Source: Porites lobata (Eukaryota > Cnidaria > Anthozoa > Scleractinia > Poritidae). From it: 64,000 nt of DNA. This document shows positions 1 through 14,100 of this stretch, piece after piece; position 1 is the first letter of the stretch; each line of letters begins with the position of its first letter. Location: the NCBI GenBank assembly GCA_942486035.1, contig CALNXK010000157.1:218501-282500 (forward strand), in the 5' to 3' direction. The position numbers were made by a program, and so were the translations under genes. The notes under the pieces are model-generated. The model saw nothing but the letters and a program-made list of their open reading frames with translations. It was not told the origin of the DNA and did no database searches.

Positions 1-957
1 CTTTTGGTATCACTCTCCAAAACTCTGCTCATGACCTAAATGAATGAACAGACCAATGCCATTGCTGGGAAAGGTCATTCACTGTAGATCAAGAATTAAA
101 GGTGCTTTGTAATGTGGGTATGGCTATGTTAATTAATTCATACTGTATGCACATACATATCATTATGTTTGAACTGTAAATGAACTGAGAAGGAATTAGG
201 TTTTCATAATTTATTATTATTTCGCTGTCATATTCACATGTGTTATTATTAATTTTATGAGGTCTTTTTTGACACAGTGCTGTGTGGATCCCTGTATAAG
301 GCACTTCATATGTGTTGGCTATTTTCCTGTTATCCTATAGAGGTCTATATAATTGTGTTTTATAGTATTGGCTACCGAGTAATGTGATTTATAACTCCTT
401 GGCTTTTCTACTTGACAGTACTCCGAGGTCAACTTTTTTCAGAGTTTGCTATTGTCAACCTAAAATCATAAAAATAGTGTTCTCTAAGAATAAAAATTTA
501 ATGTTGATTGCTGGAAAGAAAAGTAACTTTACATGAGAGGTTTGAAATAATAAAAAAATGGCTGCCCAACTGTATCACAATTGAATCTGGAGGTACATGT
601 GACATCTCAAACCCCAACAATCCTGGGTTAACCAAATGCCTCGCTTAAGTGGAAGGTGGGTGCCTGGGATACCCAGGGGCTTCCACTGTGGCCAGCCAGC
701 CCCTAGATAGAAAACTGCCCCCATGGTTGGCAGATCCCCGCAACCCAGCCATGAGCCCCCATTCCAGGCACCCGTCACACTGATGAAACAGTGGAAGGAA
801 GACAAATAGGGATGGGAGGGGGGGAAGACGCTAAATGAACCGCTCCACAGACCACTGCACAAACGCTCGACGAAGAACTCGCAGATCCTAGCTGTGTACA
901 AAGCTACCACAAACCATGTGAGCCTGCACTTATGGGATTGACCACTGGATGCCCGCT
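1..957. other. no gene recognised
   Basis: AT-rich sequence with no convincing exon. Probably intron or upstream region of the FAM13 gene. Confidence 0.5.
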
Positions 958-1149
958 ACGCTCGTGGGCCGCTTGACCGCTAAGCTTGTGGACCGCTTGA
1001 CTGCTTAACTTGTGGACCACTAAACTTGTGGACCGCTTAACTGCTAAGCTTGTGAACCGCTTGACCGCTATGCTTGTGAACCGCTTGACCGCTAAGCTTA
1101 TGAACCGCTTGACCGCTAAGCTTGTGGACCGCTTGACTGCTAAGCTCGT
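958..1149. repeat. 24-bp minisatellite
   Basis: About eight units of a 24-bp repeat, consensus close to gcttgtgaaccgcttgaccg plus ctaa, one unit shortened by about 9 bp. Because 24 is divisible by three both strands stay open over it, which makes spurious 8-residue repeat ORFs. Confidence 0.9.
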
Positions 1150-2072
1150 GGTGTTAGTTAAATTACTTTTAACCAAATTAGAAAATGCTAACAATAAGCA
1201 AAACAGACAGTAAATGATTATTTTACCCAAAATTAAATGGTGGTGAACACTACATTGTAGAATGATAAAACACTATGCTTTGGCTTGTTATCACCAAACA
1301 CAGGTCACCAAATCGGCAAGTTCAATGCAATATTTTGGTTGTGGAAATTATTTTCTACTCACCTTGGTAACCAAAACAGTTGAACTTTAATTTGATCGCT
1401 GCTTGAGTGCAGTCTTCTCTCCAGTCCTCTCTAGCTTACTGCTTGTTATATCTGTTAATAGTCACCAAGTTAAAGATAGAAATGTCATGATAGGTGATGA
1501 TTTTTGTTACTGTGGTGCATTTCTCAACCCACCATTACAAATGGGTATAAAGTACACCATACACTTTCCCTGCACTTCACAAGGTTACTTGCATATACCA
1601 TCGTTAGAAGCTGAAAGGGTGCGTTGAAAAAGGCCCTAAGCTACGTGTTACGTAGTAAGGGACTTTTGAACTTATGTCAGACATTCCTTTTGTTTCACAA
1701 ACAAGTGTGACACAGTTTGGGACAAGAGCTTTTCAGAATTCACTTAAAGCTTTCTCCTCTTCAATTTCAAATTACTGCAGTATTTTGGGAAGGAAATCTG
1801 GTCTTAAGTACTGTAAAATTAATTTTATTGCCATTTAAAGTGGGTGGAACTGGATTACAAGAGTAGTTGCTCAAAGTGTCTTTAGTGATACTCAAGTGGT
1901 GTTGGGTGAAGAAATAAATTTTACTGAAGCAAAAGGGAACTAACAAGAAGGCAAATTACATAAAAGATGATCATCTCTCATTCACAGCTTAACGACACAC
2001 TGGGGAACTAAAGATCACTGAATTTTTTCTATATTTAAATTTAAACTATACTGTTACTTGTTATTGTTGAAG
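1150..2072. other. no gene recognised
   Basis: AT-rich DNA directly before the first FAM13 exon. Contains a short open frame at 1403-1627 with no recognisable similarity and no splice fit. Confidence 0.5.
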
Positions 2073-2192
2073 GTGTGACTGTGGTGGGCAACAAGACATT
2101 TGGAGTTTCTATTGATGACTTACTAAGAAAGTCTGATGGATGCGAAGTGCCGCCAGTTGTCACAACCATTGTAGAATTCCTTGAAAAGCATG
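2073..2192 (+). CDS. FAM13 exon: start of RhoGAP domain
   Basis: Reads NKTFGVSIDDLLRKS then PPVVTTIVEFLEKH, the typical first helices of a RhoGAP domain (FGV...PxVV). It enters with two bases of a split codon and leaves in phase 1, so an upstream coding exon must exist; none was recognised in 1-2072. Confidence 0.88.
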
Positions 2193-5100
2193 GTTAGTTA
2201 CACAATTTGTCTTTGGAAATAAGTTTCAGTGGTAAAACATCATTTTGTAATTAACTTCTAGAATTGGGAATTAGAGTAAGGGGAAGTAGGAGAAAATAAC
2301 AATAAATTTGAGATTCCAACTTTTATGACAATTGTTAAGGTATACTGTAATATTGTTGATCCTGGCATTGTGTGTAATTGAATTAAATCTATTGCGTAGA
2401 TTGAAAACTTGACAGATATTGTACATGTTTATAACTCCAGACAAAAGCAGTTAGAGATACAGTGAGACCTGTGATAACTGGGTCCCCTTTTAAGTGGGCA
2501 CTTTATATTATGCAAATAGGAACACCAGTGAAACAAACTGTGTTTAAAAGAGATTTGTGCGGGACCCAGAGGCGTCTACTTAAAGCTGTAGGTTTCATTG
2601 TAACCTCAAAATATTTACATTAACACCTCTGCCCAGGAAGGGTACAGAACGAAGCTTAATTAGTTCTATTTGGATGCATACCATTTCTGTAACAATTACA
2701 CGTCAATGTACAGAAAGATGGCAAAAGTTTCAAGAAATAAGATTCAGTGTATTTATTTGCATATATTTTTAGAAAGATGCTACCCCTCCCCTCCCCTCCC
2801 CCACCCCTGTTATTTCTCTTGCACCCAGTCTGTTTATGAATATTCTTGATTAAGAGCAACTTTCTCTGGATGGCCAAACAATGGAAAAAAATGCCCTATC
2901 TGCTGCACCCGTACTAGGTAAACAATAATTGACTTGACTGACTACTTCAATGATATCTGGTCATTATAAGCTGAATCTTGCAGTGAATGACAATTGTTTG
3001 CTTTTTTTAGGCTTGAGCCATGAAGGAATATTTCGCATAAGTGGTAACTACAAAGTGGTTGAATCTCTTAAGGCAACATTTGATAAGGGTAAAGTTATTT
3101 AATGATCTTAAAGTTTAATGCCTACCATTTGAATTTTGATCAATCAGGGCTGTCACCAAGATTTCTCCTTTCATCTGCAGTAAGTAGGCAGGAAATTGAT
3201 CAGCTTGGAAGCTCTGTTATTTCTACTTTCATTTTGTTTCCTGTGAAAGTAGCCGGGGATCATGCACATGGTAGCTGGTGGAAATCCCTGGTCCCCAGCC
3301 CTTACTGACAGCCCTGATCAAGAAAATGTACTGTAACTGCATTTTTGAAGATGTTTTTTTTATGTACTACAACTGCATATACCGGGCCGAAATAACTTTA
3401 AATATAAAGGAACTGGTGATTGATGTTGATGTTAAGATAAATGATTTATTTGCCTTTTGTTCAAAAGTTTCCTTTATGGCTGTTGAGTGCCAAAATGACT
3501 TTGTTCATGTTGGTTCTTCCAGGTCTCTTTACAGCAGAGAGGGCCCTGGAGCTCCCTAAGTGAAACTGTTGAAAAATTATTGGTTGTCAAGTTTGCCTTA
3601 AACTGTATCGTGGTTTAGATATTTTTATTGAATCATTCCTTCAAAAACAAAACTGTAGTCATGATAATTTGAGGGGGACAGAGAGCAAATTTATTTTTGT
3701 TACTGGAAATATCTGGATGTTGCAATTGTTCATCAATAGAATGCGAACAATGACTTTGTGTGCAATTCCACAATATTATTGTTTTGGCTCTGTTGATGCT
3801 GAGCTCAGTTTATCATGAAATGCTACATAGTGATTTCAGAAGGCAATTTTTTGCTCCTGTTTACTGAGTTTTTGTTGTAATCAAGAGAATATGCTGGACA
3901 GAAAGATGTGTCACAGTGGTTCTGAAACTGTTTTATAAATGCCTCAAATCTAGATGGTGAAGCTGACTTGGAACAAGTTGGGGATGTCATGGCTGTAGCT
4001 GGTCTACTTAAACTTTTCTTGGTAAGCCTGTAAACAACAACTTTTGTTTGGTTACATACAAAAATATACAATTTAAAAAGGTGATAAACTTTTTCAAGGT
4101 AATAAACTTTTTTGGAATGTGCAGGTAAAAAAGGAACAGAATTAATTCTAAGCAGTCAATCCTAAACATGTAAAATATGGCCACCCATGGCAGGGATGTC
4201 ACTAAGATTTCAAGTTGCCGGGTATATACAATTAGTAGGTGGGGGCCAGAACTGAACAGCCAGGGATCTTGGGAATTGGTTTCATTTTCCTTTTGTTCCC
4301 TACGAAAGTAGACAGGGGTCATGCTCTGTGGGAAATTCCCAGCCTGTGGCCCTTAGTGACAGCCTTGCATGGGAAGTGGCCAATAGACAACTAAAGGTGG
4401 CAGTCTGGTTGTTTTTTTGTTCATTAATGAGCTCAGGGGCACTTTGTTGCGGCGGGCAATGATATCGTAATTGTCTACTAAAATTGTTCCCTTCATACAT
4501 GTATTTTAATTTTCAACAACCACCAAATCCAATATTTTCCAATAAATTGTTCATAATTTGAACAATCTTCCCCAATTTCTATTCATTTGAAACGTTAGAA
4601 AAACCAACCAAAAACTCCCAAACATGTACAGTCGAACCTCTCAGCACGGACACCTCTCTAATATGGACACCTCTATTAGGGACAGTTTCCAATGTTCCGA
4701 CAGCATTCTCATATATTTTCTTTAAAAGAAAAACCTCTATAATACGGACCCTCTCTAATATGGACAACGGACACTAAATCTAGGCCCCAGAGAGTAAATT
4801 CATATAAACTTAACCTCTTTATTACGGACACTGGTGATCTGGTGAATCCCAATCAGGTGAATCTGCACAGGTTGAATCCCTTATAGTCTGGCTGATGAGC
4901 TATGCAAGGTGATATAAAGCCCAGTCACTCTACACCAAACAACGATTTGTGAAAGGTGTACAGAGGAACATAACCGACATTTTGAAGGCTTCAATAACCA
5001 CAGATAGCATAATGATCTTTTCTATTACCTTTAGTACTCTAGGTACTGTTTACTGGACTTACAAAATAGTAAAAGATGCTGTCAGAATTGTGCTTTACAT

Positions 5101-8100
5101 TACCACTTTTTACATGCAGCATTGCACTGCGGCTTGTTTTGTTTAAAACAGTAATTTGTCTGTAGCTGACAAGTACAATGTTGTATGCTATGGAAAGACG
5201 TTGTCTTTGTACTGTGAGTTAATAACTTTAAATGCAGTTTAAAGATAGTGTGAGCCTGGTTTTAGCTACGGAACACTTTAAACTGTAAGTGGAGTAATAA
5301 AAGTGACGTCATCATAGTGACCTCTTTCATATAGACACCTCTCTAATACAGACACTTTGCTCTGTCCCTTCGGATTTCATATTAGAAAGGTTCGACTGTA
5401 TTGAATGAATGACTCTGATCCTTTTTAGCCATTTTTGGATTGAATTAAAAATCTTGCGTAGATTTAGATGGAAAAAATGTAAACAAGTGAAAAACAAGCC
5501 TTTTCACCCCCCTTCCCACCCTCACTTTAATATAGTTTTGACAAGCTTAAGAGTAAGCTTAAGAAAGAAGATCGTTATAGCGGTAGAAGGAAGGATTTGT
5601 ACAGTGGGTTGGTGCATGGCCTTCTGTGCAGGAGGTTCCAAGTTCCATGTCAAAAGGTTTTCATCTCTTCCTAAAAAAAAGAAATTACAGGTCATACACA
5701 AGTGTGTTTTTTGCTTTGGTGTAACAGAGTCCAAGGTAATGGAATTATCTCAGTATTGGGACCTATAGGTGAAATGAGAAAAGAGTTCAATCCCCTAAAG
5801 GTTTTTTTTAGGACACCAACATGATGGCTGCCCTTTCATTATTTGTAAACCAATTGTATGCATGGCTGCTGTGACGTCATGTTGGAAAGATCTATAGAGG
5901 TCAAGTTTGCTGTAACCAAGGGATTGATTTATTTCCTGGACTTTGGCAAGTAGCCATTTCATTTAGGGTTAATGCTCAATCATTGTTTCGTACAGATGAA
6001 GACTATCCTTTTTAATGTATATTTTTTGGGTCCACACAGAGAGAATTGCCAGATCCTCTGATCCCTCAGAATCTGACTGCAGAATTTATTAAAATTCATC
6101 AAGGTAGGTGTACTTATTGTATTTTTTAATGATAGTGTAGAATAATGATGATTGATATAACATGTACTAGATTGACCACTACAGTATGTCTATCAGATTA
6201 GCTGTAGCTGTAGCTGGACATTAGACAAATAAAAGGTCGCTGTACTGTGACATTTAATGTCTTTTTTTCTCAATCTATAAGAATTATCTGAAAATCAATT
6301 GGTGAGTTTATTTTGTGGATTACTACTTGATTATTAGTGTAGACTTCCCCATAGTCATTCAGAAGGTAATTCAACTACTATACATTTGTAGTATTTGTGA
6401 AGTTTTAATTTCGCCTTAAAATTCATAACCTTGATGTGATACTAGCCTGAGAAAACAGGTGACATTTTGTGACACCACCAATGGTTTCCTGTGAAATGAC
6501 ATCTGACAAACGAGCGCAGAAATTCCATGCTGATGATGTGTCACTACCCAGATCTGGGTTAAGTGCTTCTGATTGGTTGAAGCAGTACCCAGATCTGGGT
6601 AGTGTCACATCATCAGTAGGGAATTTCTGCGATCACTTCTCAGACGTCATTTCACAGGGAAACCGTTGGTGGCGTTGTGAAATGTTGTCTGTTTTCTCAG
6701 GCTAATTTGTGATACAAGTTATTGACTTTTTCCCGCTGAGAGTCTTATGTGTAAATGCTCTTTTGGCAGCCCAAAAAGGTGACAGTTGTTCTCTATCAGA
6801 GATGAAGTCCCTGCTTGAGAAGCTTCCATCATCTAATTATCAGTTACTAAAATACCTGTGCAAGTTCCTTGTGAAGGTGTCTATGAAGGAAGGTACAATG
6901 TACAATTAATATTCTTTTAAGCCTCTTAAAATTTCAAGCATGTAGGGTTGATCCATACATTTTGCATACAGGTGTCTCATTTGCTTCCTTGACTTTCACA
7001 CCATCCAACATAATTTGTTGATTTTAGGTATTTGCTATTTCTTGCTTTTGTAATGTATTGTAATCTACCGGTATGTAGTAACCTCTTGTAACAGAGAAAC
7101 TTGATTGGATAACAATAGGAAAGGGTTATGGAAGGAAGCTCTCCACATGACAGTCCTTCTGATATGCAGATGACTGTTATGTTTCTGATTTTATTCTGGC
7201 TTCACATACATTGTAGCTGAACCAAAATTGCTTTAGGAATGTAGACCAACAGTTGCACAAGGCCGTCCTCTGCTGTCACATGTAGAAGTCTATCAGTTAA
7301 TTATACACTGTAGTTTTTTGAAACCACCGTCCATTGAAAACTGTCAGTAGGATTACTGTGCATTAACTTATGTGAAGAGCAACAGTGCTGATTTGTTTAA
7401 TTCTTTTTTTGTTAGAAAATAACAAAATGAGCTCCATGGCATTGTCCATAATATTTGGACCCAATCTCTTCAGGTAAACTCATTATAGATTGACCTCTCT
7501 TAACAGACACACCGCATTTAGTAAGCACACCAAGAGAAAATTCCATTTGAAGTCTTAACTTTCAAAACACCTTTTCTGTATTTCCTGTGTCCACTTATGC
7601 TTTCCAAGGTTGTCTGTTCAAGAGATCTTCAATTGTGGTCCTGAGCATGCATGATGATGGTGAATAATATGCTAACCATTGAAACCCATTAATTCAATGC
7701 AATCACCCAAGGCTATGAGAATCTTGCTTCAAACGGGGTGGCTGAAAGGCAGGGTTCTTTTGTAAGAGTGGACTGGATGCCACTGTTTCAGAGCAATGAT
7801 TTCCCTACAATTTTTCTTGGAGAATAACCTTGTTGATGGAATCATTGGACCATCATGTCACATGTAGCTTAGAATGGACAAAAACATGCACAAGTCTTTT
7901 TTTCCTGCTATGTAAACTATCTCTGTAATAGGGTGACTTTTCACTGTGATGATTGTCGTGTTGGCCATATTGGTGTACTAAAATGATGAATTGGTGGCTG
8001 TAACAATTGATGTTCCAAGAAACTAAAATAGCAACAGACCACTTCTAAAGCATGAAAATCCACCATGAGATGGGCTTTGATTAACACCCCAAAGATAGGG

Positions 8101-11100
8101 TGGGTATTTTCCATGCCTTCTTACATTGTGCATGGTATTCCCTCCTCTCTGTATGTCTGTGACATGAATGACTTGACAGTAATGGTGGAACAATTATCAG
8201 AAATTCTTTAAATGTGGTTTTGATAGAAGATGTTAAATATTGAAAACTGAATAAATATACACTGTATTATTATTTTGCAGGTGTAAAGATGGAATAGAAG
8301 GTCTAAGAGAACAAGGCCATACAAATGCAATCGTTTGCAAGTTTATAGAAGAATTTGACACTTTATTTGAGGTTTGCTGCTAATGTTATTTCTTGTTCAT
8401 TGTCTTGGTATTACCTTAAATTGTACCATTATTCTGAAAAGCCTTCTTCCCCCCTCCCCCCCTGTAGGGTCCTAAACTATGGAAGTGATGGCAACAGCAA
8501 CATTTTATAAAAGTAACTGGTTAAATAAGCAAAACAACAAGCACTGCACTTACATCATGCTTTTTCTGTCTATTTCAACAAATTGCAGTCCCTGCTCAAC
8601 TACAATGTGAAATGAACACATTTTTAGTTCTCTTCAGGATGTGAATTATGCACTCCGATTAGTTATTATGCTTCACAATGAAATGTTATTTTTGTATTTT
8701 TAGGTGTCTCCTTATGCTACTACTGAGATATTCAAGGTTCAAGAGGCCAAGTAAGTGGGTCTTTTTTTACTTATCAGCAAAGATTGCATGGTATAATTTT
8801 GTGCATGAATATCCTTTAGACAAATCTTGATGGATTTTTTTAATCAAAGATTGCAGGGGATAATCACTCCATGAGATTAATAAATGAATATTTATTAATT
8901 TTTGTTTTATTCTTGCATTATATTATTAGTCACCCTGAAAACCATTAAAATAATTATAACTGTTATGTAAATATTTTAGTACATGGTGTAGAAGTGTAAT
9001 GATCATCAGAGCTTTTTGCTATTCTAGGTCAAATGATTCTGTACTACAGTTGGCAAGAAAATATCATAAAGTAAGAGGATATGCTTGTAAAGAAAGAACA
9101 TATTTATAAAACAATAGAAAATATGTGTGGACACTTGAATTATATGTTGCTTAATTAATCTCCAGTTGAGTTGCCAAAATGATGCGATCAAATAAAGGAC
9201 AAGTACCTGTTTTTCATTAGAATTAAGCTTTTGAACGGTTTCCTTTTCCATGGAACTACCAGCTGTGTGGATGTAATATATCAAGCATGAGATGCAGTGT
9301 TTCATCACCAGATGGAACACCGAGAAGAGAGTTGAAAATACGACGCACAGCAGAGTATTTTTGACGAACTTCGAGGTGTTTCATCTAGTGATGAAACACT
9401 GTTTTGAATGCTTGATATTTCTTCTCAAACAAAATGATTTTAGAAGGAAAAATTAAGGATGTAAAATGAGCAGTTTTCCATCTGATTTCTATCAACTCAC
9501 TAAACATTAATTTTTATAAAATTTTCTTTATGAATTGCTAACAAGTTTGAGAAGTACATGTAATGCATGAATATGCTGGTATCTTCTTGTACCTCACCCT
9601 CCCCCTCTCAAGCCCCTACATAATTTATTGTGAAGGAGAAGATACAGTGTGATTTGAAAATGTTTGCAAATTGTTCTTTTTTTTTGCATTATGTTATTGA
9701 CAATTTTTATTGTTATCCCACAGGTGGGGAATGATAAACCAGAAAGTTCAGCCAGTGATGAAGAATCCTCTCATTTAACTGGTGACAAAGACAGAACTGA
9801 TCATGGAGATGATGGTCCTACTTATGCAACAGTCAAGAAACCAAAAAAATCTTTACATCTTTCAACAAAGTGAGTAAGATTTTGGATTACCATTTTGTAT
9901 AATAAATTATGACTGAAGAATGTAAAATTGATGACAGTCCATGTACTTTTCGGACACTTTTTAGACCAGTAATTAAGCCATAAAAGTCATTAATTACCAG
10001 TAGCTTATTACAAGTATTGGCTCTCTTAGGCCAGTTTCAAACGTTGTGTTACCGCCGTGCCGAACTCAATTGGTTGAATTAAATTTGACTTTGGCACGGC
10101 AAAAGCACAGCGTTTGAAACCAAGTCGTGGTACTGCTGTGCTACGCAGCAGTGGCTCGACTTGGTTTCAAACATCATGCTACTGCCGTGCCAAACTCAAT
10201 TCATAAATTGTAAATACATCAGAATACATTTAAAAGTTTGCTAAACTGTTTGTTTATTTTTGTGTTTTGTTTTCGGCGACAGCCGTTCTATTCGACTGAA
10301 TTAAATTCGACGTCTGAAAGCAAGTCTTGCTAGTGTCATGCTTCAGTCGAGCCAGCTTAGCACGGCAGTAGCATGACACTAACAGTTGCATGACACTTGA
10401 AACAGGCCTTAGAAAATTGATAGCTGTCAACAATAATTTGTCCAGCTTAACTAAAGAAAGGCTACTGATTTGTTTGTTGACAACTTTTAAGCAGTAGTTT
10501 GTCCAGTTATGTCTGATTAGAGCTGTATTTTAATTGGTTCATAATGACATTGCTGTGACTGAAGTAAACATTAGGGCCATTTATACGAGGAAAAATAAGA
10601 TGCATCTTACATAGGACGCATCTAGATGCGAACTTTCCGTATAAACGGCACATATCATCAAAAATAAGACGCGGCTTAGCTAAGACACGTCTTACTTATT
10701 TTATTTATTGTAAGACGCGTCTTATTTTTCCTCGTATAAATGGCCCTATTATGCCAGTGTATTATAATATAATGATACCATTATTTGTATCACAGTCGAC
10801 TTTTTATATTTGAGAGTTTGTACATTTCAACAACCTCTCTTTTTTCAGGGTGAGGGTGATGGTGGTGGTAGGGGGTCTCCTCCTTTGTCTGTTTTGTTTG
10901 ACATTGTTTACAAAAACAAAATAAGAGGAAATTCATTGTCTGCCTTCTTGAAGTTGAATTTCATTGCACCTGTTTTACTGATTTGCACAAGGTCAGAAGT
11001 ATTTACCAATTCCATTTCTGATTCTGATTATTGGGAAATATTCATCATTCACATGTATACGCGAATAGTGAAGGCTTTGTAAGAGGAATCTTTTACCAAT

Positions 11101-14100
11101 ATTAGAGTCTATTATTTCCTACTCTATTATTGAAGGCACATTATTTTTTAAGTTTCCAAGCAAGGAAAACAGCATTTCCATAGTTTTAAACCCTCTCCTA
11201 CACAGTCTTGTTACTGACATTCATGAGCCAAAAGCATAATTCAAAGTATTTTTCTATACACTCTCTTTTTTCTATAAGAATATATTTTATAAGAATATTG
11301 AGGCTGAAATTTGCAAAATTTTAAGAATATTTTAAGAATAAACGCGAAGCTGAGATTTTAAAAAGGATGATTATTTTGAGTGATGAAAATCTAAAAAATG
11401 TGTTTTTAACTTAACCGTTACAATTATTATTGCTTCCTCCCATGGCAAAACTACCCAACAAAGTAAAGAAACCTGCATTGGTTATAGCCAAATGTTCAGT
11501 GCAAATGACAGGTCGATGATCAGGACATGAAATACATATCTTAGTATACAGTTAAAAAGAAAAAATGAACAAACTGCAAAAAGGATATGATAATTCTTTC
11601 TTTTTCCAAAAAAAAAGAATGCAACAGTTAAAGGTTACCAAGAATGTAATATTTGATGAACAATCCTATGGCTGTTGGCTTTCAAAGAATATTCAGGATT
11701 ACACACTGTAAGCTTGCTGTTGGGTGCTTTTTAGAAACAGTGCTATATGAGTTATTACATCACGTAAATTATCATTAATAATATGTTAGTAATTATTAAC
11801 CCTCAAAGTCTTTCACCTCTCCAGTTGGAAGGTAGAAAGGTCACACATCTGTATTAGTACATTGTCCATGTGTCTCCGGAGTGAGAACTGAGAAAATTGT
11901 TTTCATTGCTTTTTATCTCAGTCATCATGAATTTCCTTCTCACAAATACTACCGTATGATATTTGCATTTGTCAAGGTGATATTGGGACTTGCCTCAGTA
12001 AAGCATGAACAAGTAGCTACAATGTATATGACTATTCCTAATTGGCACTGAAATGTTCAGCATGCTTCAATGATCTCAATATTTCCAATGCAAATTCAGA
12101 TAGGACTGCAAGTAGAAAAAGCTGCTTTAGGGGCATTTTAGTTTTCTGCAATACGGTTTGAAGAGTTTGTGTCACAAATAACAGTAACAGTGGACTCAGT
12201 CTTCAAGTATCAATTATTGTATTACATATTATGCTGTCTTGCTCCTTTGAATGTGTGGAGTATATTGAGTCTATGCAAAAATAACAGCAATTATTTTCAT
12301 GTTGTCATCAAAACTAACATATTGTAATTTAAGAGAGACATTTACATAGCTTTAATGGTCCAATACTATCAAAAAACAAATCGATTGAGACTTGAGCATC
12401 ATGTTTGATTCAAGGTACGTTTTTGCAATACCAAGGAATATCTCTCTGGCAGTCTTGTTTAGCTATCTATTACATGTATGTCAATTCAAACCTCAAACCT
12501 ACATTTACAATTAACATTGGTTGAAGACAAAAAACCAGTTCATTATTGTTGGGAAAAATAGTTGCAGCCAGTCATCCTCAACTTTAGTTTTAGAAAAAGT
12601 CTGTGAAAGGTTTGAACCCAGGAGTCTTTTCATAAGTAGGTATATTTGACTGATTTTAACAGTTTGGTGTACTTGAAATATCAGTGAGAAAACATTTCCC
12701 ATTAACACAGTATAAAATCATTATTTTTCCTCTCTGCTGCACCAAGAGCATTATCAACTCTTATAACTTTTCTGTAAAGGACTTGTTTTAATTTTCCTTG
12801 TGTGATATTTACATTATCCACCTGTAGGTCCTGGTATGATGTATTTTTTGTTTGCATTTAAGTGCATGTTTTGCTATAATAATTGAACTGTAGAGAAGAA
12901 GCAGATGGCCCGGGACTTTTGAGTAATAATGCAAATTTAGCTCTTATTCCAGACACAATGTCTAGGGGTTTAATTCTTAAAAGGAAGCTCCATCTGTTGT
13001 AGCAGGACATGATATTTTTTGTTTTCTACAAAGAACAATTGAATGTTTGTGCATATAGTCAATATTTTATTATTTTAAAAAGCAACATGGGCTTTTGTGT
13101 CATTCTATTCATGCTCAATTATGAATTATATACCAAATAATCCCTGACCAGTATTTTCTTAAATAATTAAAATGGACACATTTCTAAAATTAATATTCAC
13201 TGCACCCAGCAGGTGTTGTTGTGGAATTGCCTATTATAATTACTATTTTCTAGATGTATATAGCATTCATTTATTTCACTACTTTCCATATGTCGACAAA
13301 TATTTCTAATATGTTGTCATGTTCTGTCTAGTGTTTCTTCCTCCACGGAAGATTCGGGCATGTATGTCAGGTCTGTCTCTCCATCATGGAACACTGAAAA
13401 CAGGTAAGCTTGAACTGACATAACCTTAATTTTTATTTTCCTTAGGTTTTATTTAATTTGTGGGATTTGGAATTATTTTTTTTGCAAGGAAACTGCACTG
13501 CCTATTGTTGTGTATGTTTTTTGGGTGGGCAAAGTAGACTACACACATAATCTCATTTTCTCGCTTCTCTGCAATTCTTCACGTTTGAATTTGTTGACAG
13601 TCTTTCATTTTCAGTTTTTCCTTTTACTCATTATTCTTGCTCTGAAGGCTAGAATCTTTGTGGGATTTAAACTTAACTAATTTTACGCCCTGCTGTGGTG
13701 AACAATGAAAGATGTTCACCACAATGAAAATATTTTAATAAGTCATCATGCTGAAGAAGTTTGTTTCAAAAATATATTGGGTTAGATTAATTTTCGAGCA
13801 AGTGTGTTGATTTTCAGTGGACGAAAATCTTGTACCGGAATAATTGAAAGCATATTGCATTCTTTCTTACATTTCTCAAGGGCTAAAGATGTAATAAATC
13901 ATCTGGCCCCGGTTGTTCAAACGCTGGATAGCGTTATCCACCGGATAAATCACTTTCCAGCGGATAAGTATTACGGAAATCAATTACGCTATCCACTGGA
14001 TAGTGATTTATCCAGTGGATAGCGCTATCCGACGTTTGAACAACCGGGGCCTGTAGTAACACCAAAGAGAATTTCTCATGGAAGTCCAAGAAAATGAATG

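Noticed and set aside
904..1230. Repetitive ORFs on both strands (8-residue repeats)
   Set aside because: They are by-products of a 24-bp minisatellite; no start context, splice sites or homology.
4949..5146. 65-residue hydrophobic ORF
   Set aside because: Lies wholly within the TA-flanked element 4627-5400, has no similarity I recognise, and no matching exon structure.
10842..10930. Possible extra FAM13 exon after tttttcag
   Set aside because: Adjacent exons already join in phase (AA|T gives Asn) and the sequence is low-complexity Gly/acidic without family similarity.
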